Positions 1 through 9,115 of a stretch of DNA of 16,102 nt are shown here, piece after piece; position 1 is the stretch's first letter, and every line of letters starts with the position of its first letter. The DNA lies in contig JBIICM010000038.1 in NCBI GenBank assembly GCA_044238875.1, forward strand, positions 1-16,102, written 5' to 3'. A program made the position numbers and the translations under genes. The notes under the pieces are model-generated. The model saw nothing but the letters and a program-made list of their open reading frames with translations, was not told the origin of the DNA and did not search any database. Source of the DNA: JAIBAI01 sp044238875 (GTDB lineage: Bacteria > Bacteroidota > Bacteroidia > M30B66).

Positions 1-8
1 ATGTACAC

Positions 9-3000
9 ATGCGAAAGATTCTGTTCAACCTCGCTTTTATAGCGCTTACCATTACTGCGGCGGCTCAGCAATCTATCATCCGCACCGACAGTAATCAAAT
101 GTTGCGTGAAGGCATTGAGCTTTTCGGCAAAGAAAAATACGGCCCTGCACAGGAATTCTTCAGCAGATTTCTGGCCACCCATCCCGACAAACATTCAGAA
201 GCCCGCAAAACCGCTGTTTATTACCATGCCGTGTGTGCCGTTGAATTGTTTCACAGGGATGCTGAATTTCTGCTCACCAGTTTTGTGTATGAATATCCTG
301 AAAGTCCGCTGATCAGGCAGGCATGGTTCAGGCTCGGAAAATTTTTCTTCCGCGACAAAAAATACAAGGATGCCCGCAAATGGTTCGAAGTCATCGAACC
401 TGATCAACTTGAAGCCAATCAGACCGATGAATATCATTTTAAACTCGGTTACTGCTATTTCAAAGCCGAAGATTATGACCGCGCCTTAGGCGAACTCAGT
501 CTGGTTAAAGATGGCGACTCTCCCTATGCTTCAACTGCCGCATATTATTACGGGCATATTCAATACAGCAATAAAAATTATGAGTCGGCACTTGAGCACT
601 TTAAGAAATTAGAACAGGATGAGGTTTTCGGAAGGGTGGTTCCATTTTACATCAGCCAGATTTATTACCTGCAAAAGAAATTTGATCAGGTGATCAATTA
701 TGCAACTCCGGTATTGGACACAACCAAAAGCAAACGCAGTCCGGAAATTGCCAAACTGATCGGTGAATCGTATTACAATACCAACCGCTTTAAGGAGGCA
801 CTGCCCTACCTTGAACAATACCGTGATAAAGCACCCGCTGCAAACAGAACGCGCGAAGATGACTATCAGCTTGGGTTTACCTTTTTCAAACTCAATAAAT
901 ATCCCGAGGCTGTTACTGCTTTTCAGGAAGCGGTAGGTGATCAGGATGCGCTGGGGCAGAGCGCCTGGTATCACATGGGTTGGTGTCACCTGCAAACAGG
1001 CAATAAAAAATTTGCACGCAGCGCCTGGCAACAGGCTGCTAAAAGTTCTTTCGACACTGTAATCAAGGAACAGGCGCTCTTTGATTATGCAAAACTAGCC
1101 TATGAACTGGGCTATGACCCCTACGATGAAGCCGTACTCGCATTGCAGGATTACATGAATACCTACCCGAACAGTCAGCGACTGGATGAGGCCTACACCT
1201 TTCTGGCAAATATTTACGCCACTACCCGCAATTACCGCACGGCAATGCAGTCGATTGACCGAATAAAAAAACAAACGCCCGCTATCAAGGCTGCCTATCA
1301 GCGTGTGGCGTTTTTCAGGGGCGTTGAACTGCTGAATGATAAAAATCATCAGGAAGCCATCCGGCATTTTGACTTGTCACTTAAAAATCCGACCGATAAG
1401 CAAATGGCCGGACAGGCGCATTACCTGAAAGCCGAAGGACTTTATCATTTGGGCCAGTACAGTGCCTCTGTGAAAGAATATCAGGACTTTATTTACAGTT
1501 TGAATGCCTTTAATCAGAAAAAATTCAACCGGGTTAATTACAACCTTGGGTATGGCTATTTTAAGCTGAAAGATTATAAAAATGCCATTATATGGTTTCG
1601 CAAATACATTGCAGCAGCTGCCAGTGACGAGCAAAAGGTAATACACGATGCCTTTGTAAGACTGGGAGATTGTTATTTTGTTCAGCGAAACCTTCTGCTG
1701 GCGCAGGAAAATTATGACAAAGCCAGTGATAGCAAAGGCCCGGAAACCGACTATGCCCTCTTTCAGAAAGCCACCATTCAGGGCCTGAACGGAAAAGATG
1801 AGCAGAAGATCAAATCACTTGAACGGTTAACAGCTGATTTTCCCTCATCGCCTTATGCAGATGATGCCAGGTTTGAGACCGGTAAGAGCTATCAACAGCT
1901 CGGAAGAAATGATGAAGCATACAACACATTTAACAGCATCATCGTTAATCAGCCCAAAAGCAAACTGGTTCCGGAGGCCATGCTGCAAATGGCCCTGATA
2001 AGGTTTAATCAGAACAGCGATGATGAGGCCATTGCACTTTATAAGAAGGTAGAAGAAAAATATCCGGGAACCGAAGCGGCCCGGCAAGCGCAAAATGGCA
2101 TAAAGCGCATTTATGTAGAGCAGGGTAACCAGGAAGCATTAAAGCCCTATTTGGGTGGCAAATCGCGGGCAGCACAGGATTCACTGCTTTGGGAAACTGC
2201 TGAGAACGCCTATCTTAAAGGCAGCTGCGATAAAGCAGGCACTCAACTTGATGGTTACCTGAAAGAATTTCCTGAAGGATTGTTTTCGTTGCAGGCACTT
2301 GCTTACAAAGCCAAATGCGAACTGAGCGCCAAGAAAACGGATGAAGCTGCAGCCACCTACCGAATCATTATCAGCCGCCCGCGCAATAAATATACTGCTG
2401 AAGGCCTGCAGATGCTGGGCATATATGAGCGACAAAAAGAGAATTATCAGCTTGCACTTGAGCATTTTACAAACCTTGAAAATATTGCAGAAAACAATGA
2501 TCAAGCGTTACTGGCCATCAGCAATATCATGCGTATTCATGCCAGTTTAAGAAATACCAACGAGGCGGCTGCTTATGCAGAAAAATTGCTGAAGCGTGAA
2601 AAGGCGGGGGATGAGCTGCGCAACGAAGCAAGACTCTTCATAGCCCGTAAGTTGATGGCGGATGACAACCTCGCGAAAGCCGGCGAGGAACTTCAGAAGT
2701 TAAAAAAACTGAACAGTGAAACAGGTGCTGAAGCACGCTATTCTATTGCCCTTATTCACTACAAAAAAGGCGACTACACCAAATGCGAAAAAGCCATCTT
2801 TGAACTAATTGATGAGATGCCCTCTTATGATTACTGGCTCACCAGGGGTTTTATTCTTTTGGCTGATAATTATGTGAAACAGGGCAATAATTTTCAGGCA
2901 AAAAGAACCCTCCAGAGCGTGATTGATAACCATCAGGAAGATGAATTGAGGGAACAGGCCAGAAATAAACTTGAATTGCTGATCAGCCAGGAAAATCAAC

Positions 3001-3068
3001 AACAGGATCAGAAAAAGCCTTCAGAGAATGAGGAAGAGAATTTTGATGACAAACCAAAGGATGAATAA
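9..3068 (+). CDS. Large secreted tetratricopeptide-repeat (TPR) protein
   Basis: This 1019-residue protein consists almost entirely of helical TPR-type repeats. Residues 1-19 form a typical signal peptide (basic MRK start, hydrophobic core, Ala-rich cleavage site before QQ), so it is exported, and this supports the ATG at 9; no in-frame stop is visible in the 8 bases before it. From about residue 28 to 985 there are repeats with the TPR pattern, such as Y/A-x-x-LG-x-x-Y/F-x3-Y-x-x-A followed by F and P positions, for example near residues 95-130, 140-170, 175-200 and 290-320. The tail from about 985 is rich in Q, E, D and K and probably disordered. No catalytic motif is seen. It overlaps or directly abuts the downstream barrel gene, so the two probably work together in the envelope, with this protein as a periplasmic or outer-membrane-associated scaffold. 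That role is inferred; the exact family was not recognised. Confidence 0.9.
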   Translation: MRKILFNLAFIALTITAAAQQSIIRTDSNQMLREGIELFGKEKYGPAQEFFSRFLATHPDKHSEARKTAVYYHAVCAVELFHRDAEFLLTSFVYEYPESPLIRQAWFRLGKFFFRDKKYKDARKWFEVIEPDQLEANQTDEYHFKLGYCYFKAEDYDRALGELSLVKDGDSPYASTAAYYYGHIQYSNKNYESALEHFKKLEQDEVFGRVVPFYISQIYYLQKKFDQVINYATPVLDTTKSKRSPEIAKLIGESYYNTNRFKEALPYLEQYRDKAPAANRTREDDYQLGFTFFKLNKYPEAVTAFQEAVGDQDALGQSAWYHMGWCHLQTGNKKFARSAWQQAAKSSFDTVIKEQALFDYAKLAYELGYDPYDEAVLALQDYMNTYPNSQRLDEAYTFLANIYATTRNYRTAMQSIDRIKKQTPAIKAAYQRVAFFRGVELLNDKNHQEAIRHFDLSLKNPTDKQMAGQAHYLKAEGLYHLGQYSASVKEYQDFIYSLNAFNQKKFNRVNYNLGYGYFKLKDYKNAIIWFRKYIAAAASDEQKVIHDAFVRLGDCYFVQRNLLLAQENYDKASDSKGPETDYALFQKATIQGLNGKDEQKIKSLERLTADFPSSPYADDARFETGKSYQQLGRNDEAYNTFNSIIVNQPKSKLVPEAMLQMALIRFNQNSDDEAIALYKKVEEKYPGTEAARQAQNGIKRIYVEQGNQEALKPYLGGKSRAAQDSLLWETAENAYLKGSCDKAGTQLDGYLKEFPEGLFSLQALAYKAKCELSAKKTDEAAATYRIIISRPRNKYTAEGLQMLGIYERQKENYQLALEHFTNLENIAENNDQALLAISNIMRIHASLRNTNEAAAYAEKLLKREKAGDELRNEARLFIARKLMADDNLAKAGEELQKLKKLNSETGAEARYSIALIHYKKGDYTKCEKAIFELIDEMPSYDYWLTRGFILLADNYVKQGNNFQAKRTLQSVIDNHQEDELREQARNKLELLISQENQQQDQKKPSENEEENFDDKPKDE

Positions 3069-3069
3069 T

Positions 3070-4788
3070 ATGCAACATAAAAAATTCATTCAAAAATGGC
3101 TGATAGCAGTATTTTTCTGCGGCCTTTTTTATCTGCCGGGCCTTGCCCAGAAGAAAAGAGACACCAGCGTTGTGGTCAGAGAAAATTACATTGTACGCAT
3201 TGTCCCCGATCCGCAGAAATACAATGAAACACACCAGATCATTGACTCAGGAATGACCAAAATGGATATACGGTACGAACTCAACAGCCGTAAAATTCAT
3301 ACAGTGTATGAAATTGATCCGATCAAGGCGGCTTCCATCAAGAACGAAGCCCTGTCAAAGCTTTACAATGGCTACGCAAAAGCAGGTTTTGGCACCTACA
3401 ATACACCTTATGCAGAGGTGTTTTACAACAACCTCCGCTCAAAAAAATTCGGAACAGGCATTCATTACAAGCACCTGAGTTCTTCAGGACAGATTGCGGA
3501 TGTTGCTTATTCAGGATTTAATAACAATGAACTGAACCTTTACGGTAAATATTTCATTAAAAAGTCAACCATCTCGGGTAATATTGACTACCGCAGAAAC
3601 GGAATGCATTATTATGGGGTTAACAAAAATCCGCTTGACACATCAACCTTCAATAAATACGATCTGAACAGGGAAGCAATCCGGCAATATTACCAGCTGA
3701 TCAGGGTGGGCGCAGCCTGGGGCGACAACTATCCCGTTGATAGCCAGGCCATCAAATACAAGGGCAGCATCAATTACTACAATTATACCGACCGTTTTGA
3801 ATCTTCAGAGAACGGTTTTAACCTTGGCGGACAGGTGGCTTTTCATTATAAAACATATTCGTTCGATATCGCCACCCGGCTTGATTATTTTGGCAACCTG
3901 GCCGACAGCGTTTCATCATCCATGACACTTTTCAACCTGAACCCTTCCATCAACTTCAGGCAGGAAAAATGGCGGCTGAAAGCCGGCCTGAATACCTGGA
4001 TCACCGCTGACTCAGCAAATGGTTTCAGAATAGTGCCCCAGATTGATTTCGACTTTCATATTTATAAAAACATCATCATTTTCAATGCCGGTACCGACAG
4101 CAGACTATGGCGCAACTCATGGCGGGCACTCACAGAGGAGAACCCTTTCCTGATCAGTAATGTGCCGCTCGACAATACCTGGGCGCCTTTCAGGTGGTAC
4201 GCCGGATTACGCGGCGCACTCGGTGCCCGTCTGGCTTTTGGGGTGAAGGCAAGTTATGTGCAACTCACCAATCAGGTATTTTTTGTGAACTCGGTAGACA
4301 CGGCGGGGCTCAACCTTAACAAGCTCACAACTGTTTACCTGAGTCCATCACTTGTGCAGGTTGACGGCGAACTCAACTGGCGCAGCAGCGATCGCTTATG
4401 GCTGATGAGCCGGGTAACCTACCTGGGTTACACCATGGACGACCAAAGCCAGAAACCCTGGCATACCCCCGCCCTGAGGCTCTCTTTCAGCGGGAAATAC
4501 AGCCTGAGGGATAAAATCATCATTACGCCCACCATTCTTTATCTCGGGCCCCAGTATTCACGCGAATACAAGGTTATTACAGATGCCGCTGGTAATAAGT
4601 CCACTGAGATGTATGCCCGCAAGCTGCAAGGCATCACAGATATCAATCTGGGAGGTGAATACCGCTACAACAATGTGCTTGGCATGTTTATTCAGCTGAA
4701 CAATATTTTAAATGTGCGTTATCAGCGTTACCGCGACTATCCCACCCAGCGTTTCAACCTGCTGGCAGGCATCAGCTATTCCTTCTGA
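3070..4788 (+). CDS. Outer-membrane beta-barrel protein, TonB-receptor-like but without a plug
   Basis: From the ATG at 3070 the product is 572 residues. It has a signal peptide (about 1-27, ending PGLAQ) and a short N-terminal segment, then from about residue 90 a long series of alternating aromatic/polar strands (patterns such as YAKAGFGTYNTPYAEVFYNN), ending in SYSF with the C-terminal Phe expected of BAM-assembled outer-membrane proteins. Such proteins are often auto-annotated as TonB-dependent receptors. However, the space before the barrel is far too short for a carboxypeptidase-like domain plus a plug, and no TonB box is seen. In-frame ATGs lie at 3028, 3046, 3061 and 3070. An AAGGA-type site at 3057-3061 is well spaced only for 3070, while 3061 would overlap the upstream stop by 8 bp; both leave the signal peptide intact. 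The gene is co-directional with and abuts the TPR gene. Ligand and function are unknown. Confidence 0.85.
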   Translation: MQHKKFIQKWLIAVFFCGLFYLPGLAQKKRDTSVVVRENYIVRIVPDPQKYNETHQIIDSGMTKMDIRYELNSRKIHTVYEIDPIKAASIKNEALSKLYNGYAKAGFGTYNTPYAEVFYNNLRSKKFGTGIHYKHLSSSGQIADVAYSGFNNNELNLYGKYFIKKSTISGNIDYRRNGMHYYGVNKNPLDTSTFNKYDLNREAIRQYYQLIRVGAAWGDNYPVDSQAIKYKGSINYYNYTDRFESSENGFNLGGQVAFHYKTYSFDIATRLDYFGNLADSVSSSMTLFNLNPSINFRQEKWRLKAGLNTWITADSANGFRIVPQIDFDFHIYKNIIIFNAGTDSRLWRNSWRALTEENPFLISNVPLDNTWAPFRWYAGLRGALGARLAFGVKASYVQLTNQVFFVNSVDTAGLNLNKLTTVYLSPSLVQVDGELNWRSSDRLWLMSRVTYLGYTMDDQSQKPWHTPALRLSFSGKYSLRDKIIITPTILYLGPQYSREYKVITDAAGNKSTEMYARKLQGITDINLGGEYRYNNVLGMFIQLNNILNVRYQRYRDYPTQRFNLLAGISYSF

Positions 4789-4814
4789 TCACCGATGCTT
4801 GCTAAACAATAAAA

Positions 4815-5588
4815 TCAGATAATCTCGAGGTCTTCTTTCAGCATCCAGCCTTCGTTGCCGTCATAGGTTTTTACTTTCACCCATCCTTCGAGTTCATCGC
4901 TGATTTTCACCTTACTTCCGGCATGAAGCAGAAATAAGCCTGTACTGTTGCCGGTGGGTGCACTTTTCACCGATACACTGCCTGAAAAGATAATGGCCTC
5001 ATTTTTTGCATAGGTAATCCGGTAGCGCGACCAACCCAGGGTAAAGCAGGCCACACTGAGCAGCAGGGTAAGAAGGGCCCCGTAAAACCCTGTTTTTTTC
5101 ATGGCTACACCTGTCGAAAGAAAGTAAAGGTAACAACCGGCCGCGGTTAGCGTAAGCAGCATCAATGATAAAGCCGCCCAGCTGCCGGCCTCCATTAAAC
5201 CACGCAAAGCATTAAACCAGCGGTAATAAAACAATTCGGGAACAACTTCAATTTTATCTTCGATGCGCTGATTGGCAAGGCGCAGGTTAAACAATACATC
5301 CTGATCACCGGGCTGGTATTTCAGCGCACGCTCATAATTCAAAATAGCATTCGGGTAATCGGTAAGCTTATAATAACAGTTGCCCAGGTTGTAATAAAGC
5401 GCAGGGCTCATCATTTGCTGCTGACGAATAATCTCCTCATAGGTTTGTGTGGCATTTTTAAAGTCGCCCTTCAGAAACAATGCGTTGGCCTTTGCAAAAA
5501 GATCAGCCGGGGATGCAGCGGGCAACAACAAACTGAATGATAAATTCAGTACGATTAGCAAGAGGATGTTTTTTCGCTTACCACTCAT
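4815..5588 (-). CDS. batE: BatE: membrane TPR protein with C-terminal SH3-like domain
   Basis: This is the last gene of the Bat operon, 257 residues. The order of parts is a signal peptide or N-terminal anchor (1-25), two TPR units (about 27-60 and 62-96, with YYNLGNCYYKLTDYPNAILNYERALKYQP-like spacing), two membrane helices (about 138-157 and 167-186), and a bacterial SH3 (SH3b) domain at about 197-256 with the typical SVSVKSAPTG start and EGWVKV / EGWMLKEDL strands. This architecture defines BatE. The TPR part and the SH3b part probably both face the periplasm, where SH3b domains often bind peptides or cell-wall material; the actual ligand is unknown. Its start codon overlaps the batD stop in an ATGA, suggesting translational coupling. 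It is convergent with the barrel gene, with only 26 bp between the stops and no clear terminator hairpin. Confidence 0.93.
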   Translation of the reverse strand: MSGKRKNILLLIVLNLSFSLLLPAASPADLFAKANALFLKGDFKNATQTYEEIIRQQQMMSPALYYNLGNCYYKLTDYPNAILNYERALKYQPGDQDVLFNLRLANQRIEDKIEVVPELFYYRWFNALRGLMEAGSWAALSLMLLTLTAAGCYLYFLSTGVAMKKTGFYGALLTLLLSVACFTLGWSRYRITYAKNEAIIFSGSVSVKSAPTGNSTGLFLLHAGSKVKISDELEGWVKVKTYDGNEGWMLKEDLEII

Positions 5589-7393
5589 GATTTTAAAACA
5601 TTTTCAAGGCTGGTGATTACATCGGTAGTCTGGTCATAAATCTCTTTCATGCCTTCTCCCGCAGAGGTGGCATAGCGCGCCATTTCGCAGGTGTCGAGCA
5701 AACTGAAAAGTTTGCGCTTCAGCTGAGGGTCGGCATTTTTTTCATCCAGGCGACCGGCAATTACTTCCCTGCTCAGACTGGCCACCGGAATCATAAGCTT
5801 GTCGCCCAGGTAACCATACAATGCGCGGAAAATTTCTTCGTAAAATTCATCACGCTTACCGGCTGTTTCAAGTTCATGCGCATGGCGAAGCCGTTTTTTT
5901 GCCGCCTGCCCTGCCTCTTTTATCCGGTAAATTGCACCATTTTCTTTTCGTTGCTGTTGCCTGCGCCTGAAGATCAAAAGACCAATAACAGAAAGTGGCG
6001 GCAGGAGCGCCAGCAATCCGAAAGCAGGCGAAAACATAAAACCCCTTTCGTGCAGCGGTGTAAATTTAACCGTACCTGTTTTGTTGAACCTGATGTCGGA
6101 AGCGATAACGCGGGTACCCGATTTAACCCCTGAGCGGTCTGAATAACGCTGATCAGCAGCTGATTTTTCTACTTCAAGACGGATGGCCGGCGCGCTCAAT
6201 ACCTGATATGTTTTACGCTGAGGGTCAAAATAGGCGAAAGAAAAAGGACCAATGGTATAAGTGCCGCCCGCCTGCGGTATCATCAGGTAATCAAAGGTTT
6301 TAGAGCCCGACATACTGCCCGGGTTAACCTGAATAGACTCCTTCACCTGCGGATCATACAATTCGATTTCCGGCGGAACTTCAATCTTTGGATTTTCAAT
6401 CAACTTAAGGTTTCCGCTGCCCTGCACCACCATTTTCAGGTTAAAGGCATCACCCGATTTGAGTTTGGTGGCGCCTGAACTAACATTGAAAGTGTATTGA
6501 CCCACCGCTCCGTTAAAATCAGCCGGTTTGCCGGCAGCAGGCAATGGCATTACATCAAGCACCAGCGGTTTGCTTTTCACTTTCACCTCAGAATCTTTGT
6601 AACTGCCTCCGAGCAACTGATCGAATATGCTCTGCGGTGCCACCCGCTCCCTTACCACAAAGGTTGCCTCAAGGGTTGGAATCTCGAGTTTACCTGATTT
6701 TTGAGGAATGAGCAGGGTCTTTTTAATCTCCACCGTGGTGTATTGAACGCCGTCAATAACCTCCTGGGTACTCTTGTTGTTTTTGTCGAGCGAAATTTCT
6801 TCGGTAAAAAAGCCATTGAAGGAAGGTATTTTCACATCAGAAAAATTCACCATTGGATAACGGTTATAAACCTTGTAGGTAACCGTAACCGGTTCGCCCA
6901 TCCATGCTGAAGATTTATTGACGATGGCCCTGATAAAGAGATTTTCTCCTCCTGATTTTACGTTTCCGCCCTGGCTGCGGCCTTGTGCACCCTGTGCCTG
7001 ACGCTGGGGTGAATTGGTTACTTCAATTTCAATCGTATTTGATTGCAGCTGTCCGTTTCCGATACGCACTTTTGCCGGACCAATGGTAAATTTACCCGTT
7101 TTACGTGCCGACAATACATAATAAAAACTGAGGGTTTGGGTGACTCTTCCGTTTACATCATTGAACGAGAAGGTTTGATTGGGCCCGGCATAAACATCGA
7201 AGGCCGAAAGATCGGGCCCGTTAAATGAGCTGGCGTTTGTATTGACCGAATAGCTGAGTCTGAACTGCTCACCAACAGCCACCTTACTTTTTGAGGCTGA
7301 ACCGCTGAATTTGATTTCCTGAGCAGGCAAATAAAAATTCAAGGCTAAAAATGCCAGCAAAAATGTCCATTTCATTTTGAGCCAGTTCATCAT
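5585..7393 (-). CDS. batD: BatD: membrane-anchored protein with large periplasmic beta domains
   Basis: BatD-family protein, 602 residues from the chosen start. A signal peptide covers about 1-25 (hydrophobic core, then LPAQ). A long extracytoplasmic beta-rich region (about 26-445) includes repeated elements such as SKVAVGEQFRLSYSV and GEPVTVTYKVYNR, Ig-like modules typical of BatD. A single membrane helix lies at about 456-475, followed by RRRQQQR as a cytoplasmic anchor and a helical cytoplasmic domain (about 495-600). The reading frame stays open to 7447, but that start would add 18 residues overlapping batC and would bury the signal peptide; the ATGATG at 7393 lies 1 bp after the batC stop (TAAAATGATG), so it is preferred, with 7375 as another possibility. 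It is thought to be part of the inner-membrane Bat complex with BatA, BatB, BatC and BatE. No enzyme motif is seen. Confidence 0.92.
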   Translation of the reverse strand: MMNWLKMKWTFLLAFLALNFYLPAQEIKFSGSASKSKVAVGEQFRLSYSVNTNASSFNGPDLSAFDVYAGPNQTFSFNDVNGRVTQTLSFYYVLSARKTGKFTIGPAKVRIGNGQLQSNTIEIEVTNSPQRQAQGAQGRSQGGNVKSGGENLFIRAIVNKSSAWMGEPVTVTYKVYNRYPMVNFSDVKIPSFNGFFTEEISLDKNNKSTQEVIDGVQYTTVEIKKTLLIPQKSGKLEIPTLEATFVVRERVAPQSIFDQLLGGSYKDSEVKVKSKPLVLDVMPLPAAGKPADFNGAVGQYTFNVSSGATKLKSGDAFNLKMVVQGSGNLKLIENPKIEVPPEIELYDPQVKESIQVNPGSMSGSKTFDYLMIPQAGGTYTIGPFSFAYFDPQRKTYQVLSAPAIRLEVEKSAADQRYSDRSGVKSGTRVIASDIRFNKTGTVKFTPLHERGFMFSPAFGLLALLPPLSVIGLLIFRRRQQQRKENGAIYRIKEAGQAAKKRLRHAHELETAGKRDEFYEEIFRALYGYLGDKLMIPVASLSREVIAGRLDEKNADPQLKRKLFSLLDTCEMARYATSAGEGMKEIYDQTTDVITSLENVLKS

Positions 7394-7394
7394 T

Positions 7395-8075
7395 TTACCA
7401 GTCTTTGCCGCTGGCAGGTGCCAGTGATTTTCCGTCTTTTTTATCAACCTTTTTTCGCAGCTCCTTCTCCTCCCTGTTCAGTGCATCCAAAATACGTTCG
7501 GCCTCTTCGCGGTTGATCTGCTGCTTATCTTCCTTTTTTTGCTGATCATCCTTGCTTTGCTGCTGTTTTTGCTGCTGCTGATTCTTTTGTTGTTGCTGAT
7601 TCTTTTGCTGATTCTTTTGTTGTTGCTGCTGTTGCTGTTGCTGAATTTTTTTCAAGGCGTACGACAGGTTATATCGTGTGTCTTCATCGGTGGGATTAAT
7701 TTTCAGCGCTTTCTTGTAGGCTTCAATGCTCTTTTCATACTGCTTATTTTCGAGCAGGGCGTTACCGAGGTTATGATACACCCTTGCTTTCTGATTGTCA
7801 GCTGAAGCGTTCGGTGCAAGTGAATCGAGAATAGCCCCTGCTTCCTGGTAGCGCTTTTGTTTGTAGAGTGCATTGGCGAGATTGTAATTGCCCACCCATG
7901 AGTCAGGTTGCTTTGAAAGCCCCTTGCGGTATGCTATTTCGGCCTCATTGTATTTTCCTTCCTTGTAAAGTTCATTACCTTTTCTTAATTGACTTTTTGT
8001 TTGCTGAGCCGCTGCAAAGTTTACCTGCAGCAAAACAAGCGCAATGATAAAGTATAAAAAAACAGGCTTGCTCAT
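7395..8075 (-). CDS. batC: BatC: secreted TPR protein with a Gln/Lys/Asn-rich tract
   Basis: BatC, 226 residues. A signal peptide spans about 1-23 (ending AAAQQ). Three TPR units follow at about 26-59, 60-90 and 95-130; the last (HNLGNALLENKQYEKSIEAYKKALKINP) is a near-textbook TPR. Residues 145-187 are a low-complexity run of Q with K, N and a few D/E, and after it a charged helix (NREEAERILDALNREEKELRKKV) leads to a C-terminal KDW, an ending I associate with BatC. It probably sits in the periplasm and docks to the Bat membrane proteins through its TPRs. Its start overlaps the batB stop by 4 bp (ATGA), and batD begins 1 bp after its stop. The opposite strand of the Q tract shows a spurious poly-Leu frame. 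Confidence 0.92.
   Translation of the reverse strand: MSKPVFLYFIIALVLLQVNFAAAQQTKSQLRKGNELYKEGKYNEAEIAYRKGLSKQPDSWVGNYNLANALYKQKRYQEAGAILDSLAPNASADNQKARVYHNLGNALLENKQYEKSIEAYKKALKINPTDEDTRYNLSYALKKIQQQQQQQQQKNQQKNQQQQKNQQQQKQQQSKDDQQKKEDKQQINREEAERILDALNREEKELRKKVDKKDGKSLAPASGKDW
7557..7643 (-). repeat. CAG/CAA-rich tandem repeat encoding the BatC Q/K/N tract
   Basis: In the coding sense this stretch is made of CAG and CAA codons interrupted by AAG-AAT (Lys-Asn). It gives repeated Q2-4 K N units in 12- or 18-bp steps at codons 145-173 of batC, starting with nine Gln in a row. All copies stay in frame because the units are multiples of three. Such runs can change length by slippage without breaking the gene. 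Confidence 0.85.
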
Positions 8076-9112
8076 TTTTTATTGTTTCCGAAAAGGTTAA
8101 GACGTTTGGCGAGGGCGCTTTTGCGTTCACTGATCAGCAACTCTATCAACAGCAGCAATAATGCAGCAGAAAGAAAAAGCGGAAATCTGTCGGCATAGTC
8201 GGTAAAGGTTTTCGAGCCAAAATCTGTCTTCTGCATGCTGTTGATCTGACTAAAAAGTTCATCAAGCCCGACATCACTGGATGATGCCTGCACAAATTTA
8301 CCGCCGCCGGCAGCAGAAACCTCCATCAGCATAGCCGGATTCATCCGGCTGATCACCGTATTTCCATCCTGATCTTTCTTGTAACCATTCATGATACCGT
8401 TTGAAAAATCCGGAACCGGAGCACCCTGCTCGGCACCAATGCCCAGGGTATGCACAAAGATACCTGCTTCACGGGCAGCCCCAGCCGCTTCAACGGCATT
8501 GTCTTCATGATTTTCTCCGTCAGAAATCACAATGATGGCTTTGTTTCTTTTTCCGCCCCTGGGCAAAGCACGTACCGCTGTTTCAATGGCAGCACCTAAG
8601 GCAGTACCCTGTGACAAAATGCTCTCCTGTGTGACATTTGAAAGGAACAATTTGGCAGCCGCATAATCCTGTGTAAACGGAAGTTGCAGGTAAGCATCTC
8701 CGGCAAAAACAACAATTCCGATACGGTCATCCCCAAATTTTTCGAGTAGCTTGCCAATGGCCTGTTTTGCCCGCTCAAGCCTGTTGGGCCTGATGTCTTC
8801 GGCCAGCATGCTGTTTGAAACATCAAGGGCAATAATCAGGTCAACACCCTGCCGTTTAACCTCCTCATACCTTGAACCGATTTGCGGGTTTGAGAGGCCA
8901 ATTACCAGAAATAGGTAAGCGCCGGCAAGCAGAAAAAACTTCCATTTGGTTTTAGCATCCGATTTATCAGGCATCAGACGGGCCATGAGTTCAGGATCAC
9001 CAAAACGTTTGATCGCTTTTCGCTTCCAGTTTAACCGCAAAATAAATAGCAATCCGAAAACCGGTATCAGCACTAAGAGCCAAAGAAAATCAGGATAGGC
9101 AAATCGCAGCAT
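8072..9112 (-). CDS. batB: BatB: membrane-anchored von Willebrand factor A protein
   Basis: Protein of 346 residues with the BatA/BatB layout: two N-terminal membrane helices (about 9-27 and 58-75), a VWA domain (about 88-290), and one C-terminal helix (about 311-328) followed by a basic tail. The metal-ion-dependent adhesion site (MIDAS) is complete: D97-x-S99-x-S101 in DVSNS, T170 in SQGTALGAA, and D198 in ISDGEN. It should therefore bind a divalent metal and contact a partner protein in the periplasm. The call of BatB rather than BatA rests on gene order (second of the two VWA genes, directly before batC) and on the FAYPDFLWLL N-terminus. It starts 3 bp after the batA stop, with no clear ribosome binding site, and overlaps batC by 4 bp. 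Confidence 0.92.
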   Translation of the reverse strand: MLRFAYPDFLWLLVLIPVFGLLFILRLNWKRKAIKRFGDPELMARLMPDKSDAKTKWKFFLLAGAYLFLVIGLSNPQIGSRYEEVKRQGVDLIIALDVSNSMLAEDIRPNRLERAKQAIGKLLEKFGDDRIGIVVFAGDAYLQLPFTQDYAAAKLFLSNVTQESILSQGTALGAAIETAVRALPRGGKRNKAIIVISDGENHEDNAVEAAGAAREAGIFVHTLGIGAEQGAPVPDFSNGIMNGYKKDQDGNTVISRMNPAMLMEVSAAGGGKFVQASSSDVGLDELFSQINSMQKTDFGSKTFTDYADRFPLFLSAALLLLLIELLISERKSALAKRLNLFGNNKK

Positions 9113-9115
9113 AAC

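Noticed and set aside
3028..3069. A longer outer-membrane barrel protein starting at 3028
   Set aside because: This start lies within the charged tail of the TPR gene and adds a polar stretch before the signal peptide; 3070 or 3061 fits better.
3070..4788. A full TonB-dependent receptor call
   Set aside because: There is too little sequence before the barrel for a plug domain and no TonB box is seen, so only an outer-membrane barrel is supported.
4784..4819. Inverted repeat TCTGAT ... ATCAGA over the convergent stop codons, as a bidirectional terminator
   Set aside because: Only 6 bp with a 24-base loop, AT-rich, and without a T-run in either direction; the symmetry mostly comes from both genes ending in a similar TGA context.
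7394..7447. A longer BatD starting at 7447
   Set aside because: It would overlap the end of batC by about 50 bp and place 18 polar residues before the signal peptide; the ATG pair right after the batC stop explains the protein better.
7539..7805. A plus-strand frame rich in leucine that looks like a small membrane protein
   Set aside because: It is the reverse complement of the batC Gln tract (CAG/CAA read backwards gives Leu codons); batC has strong family evidence and the leucine run is an artefact.
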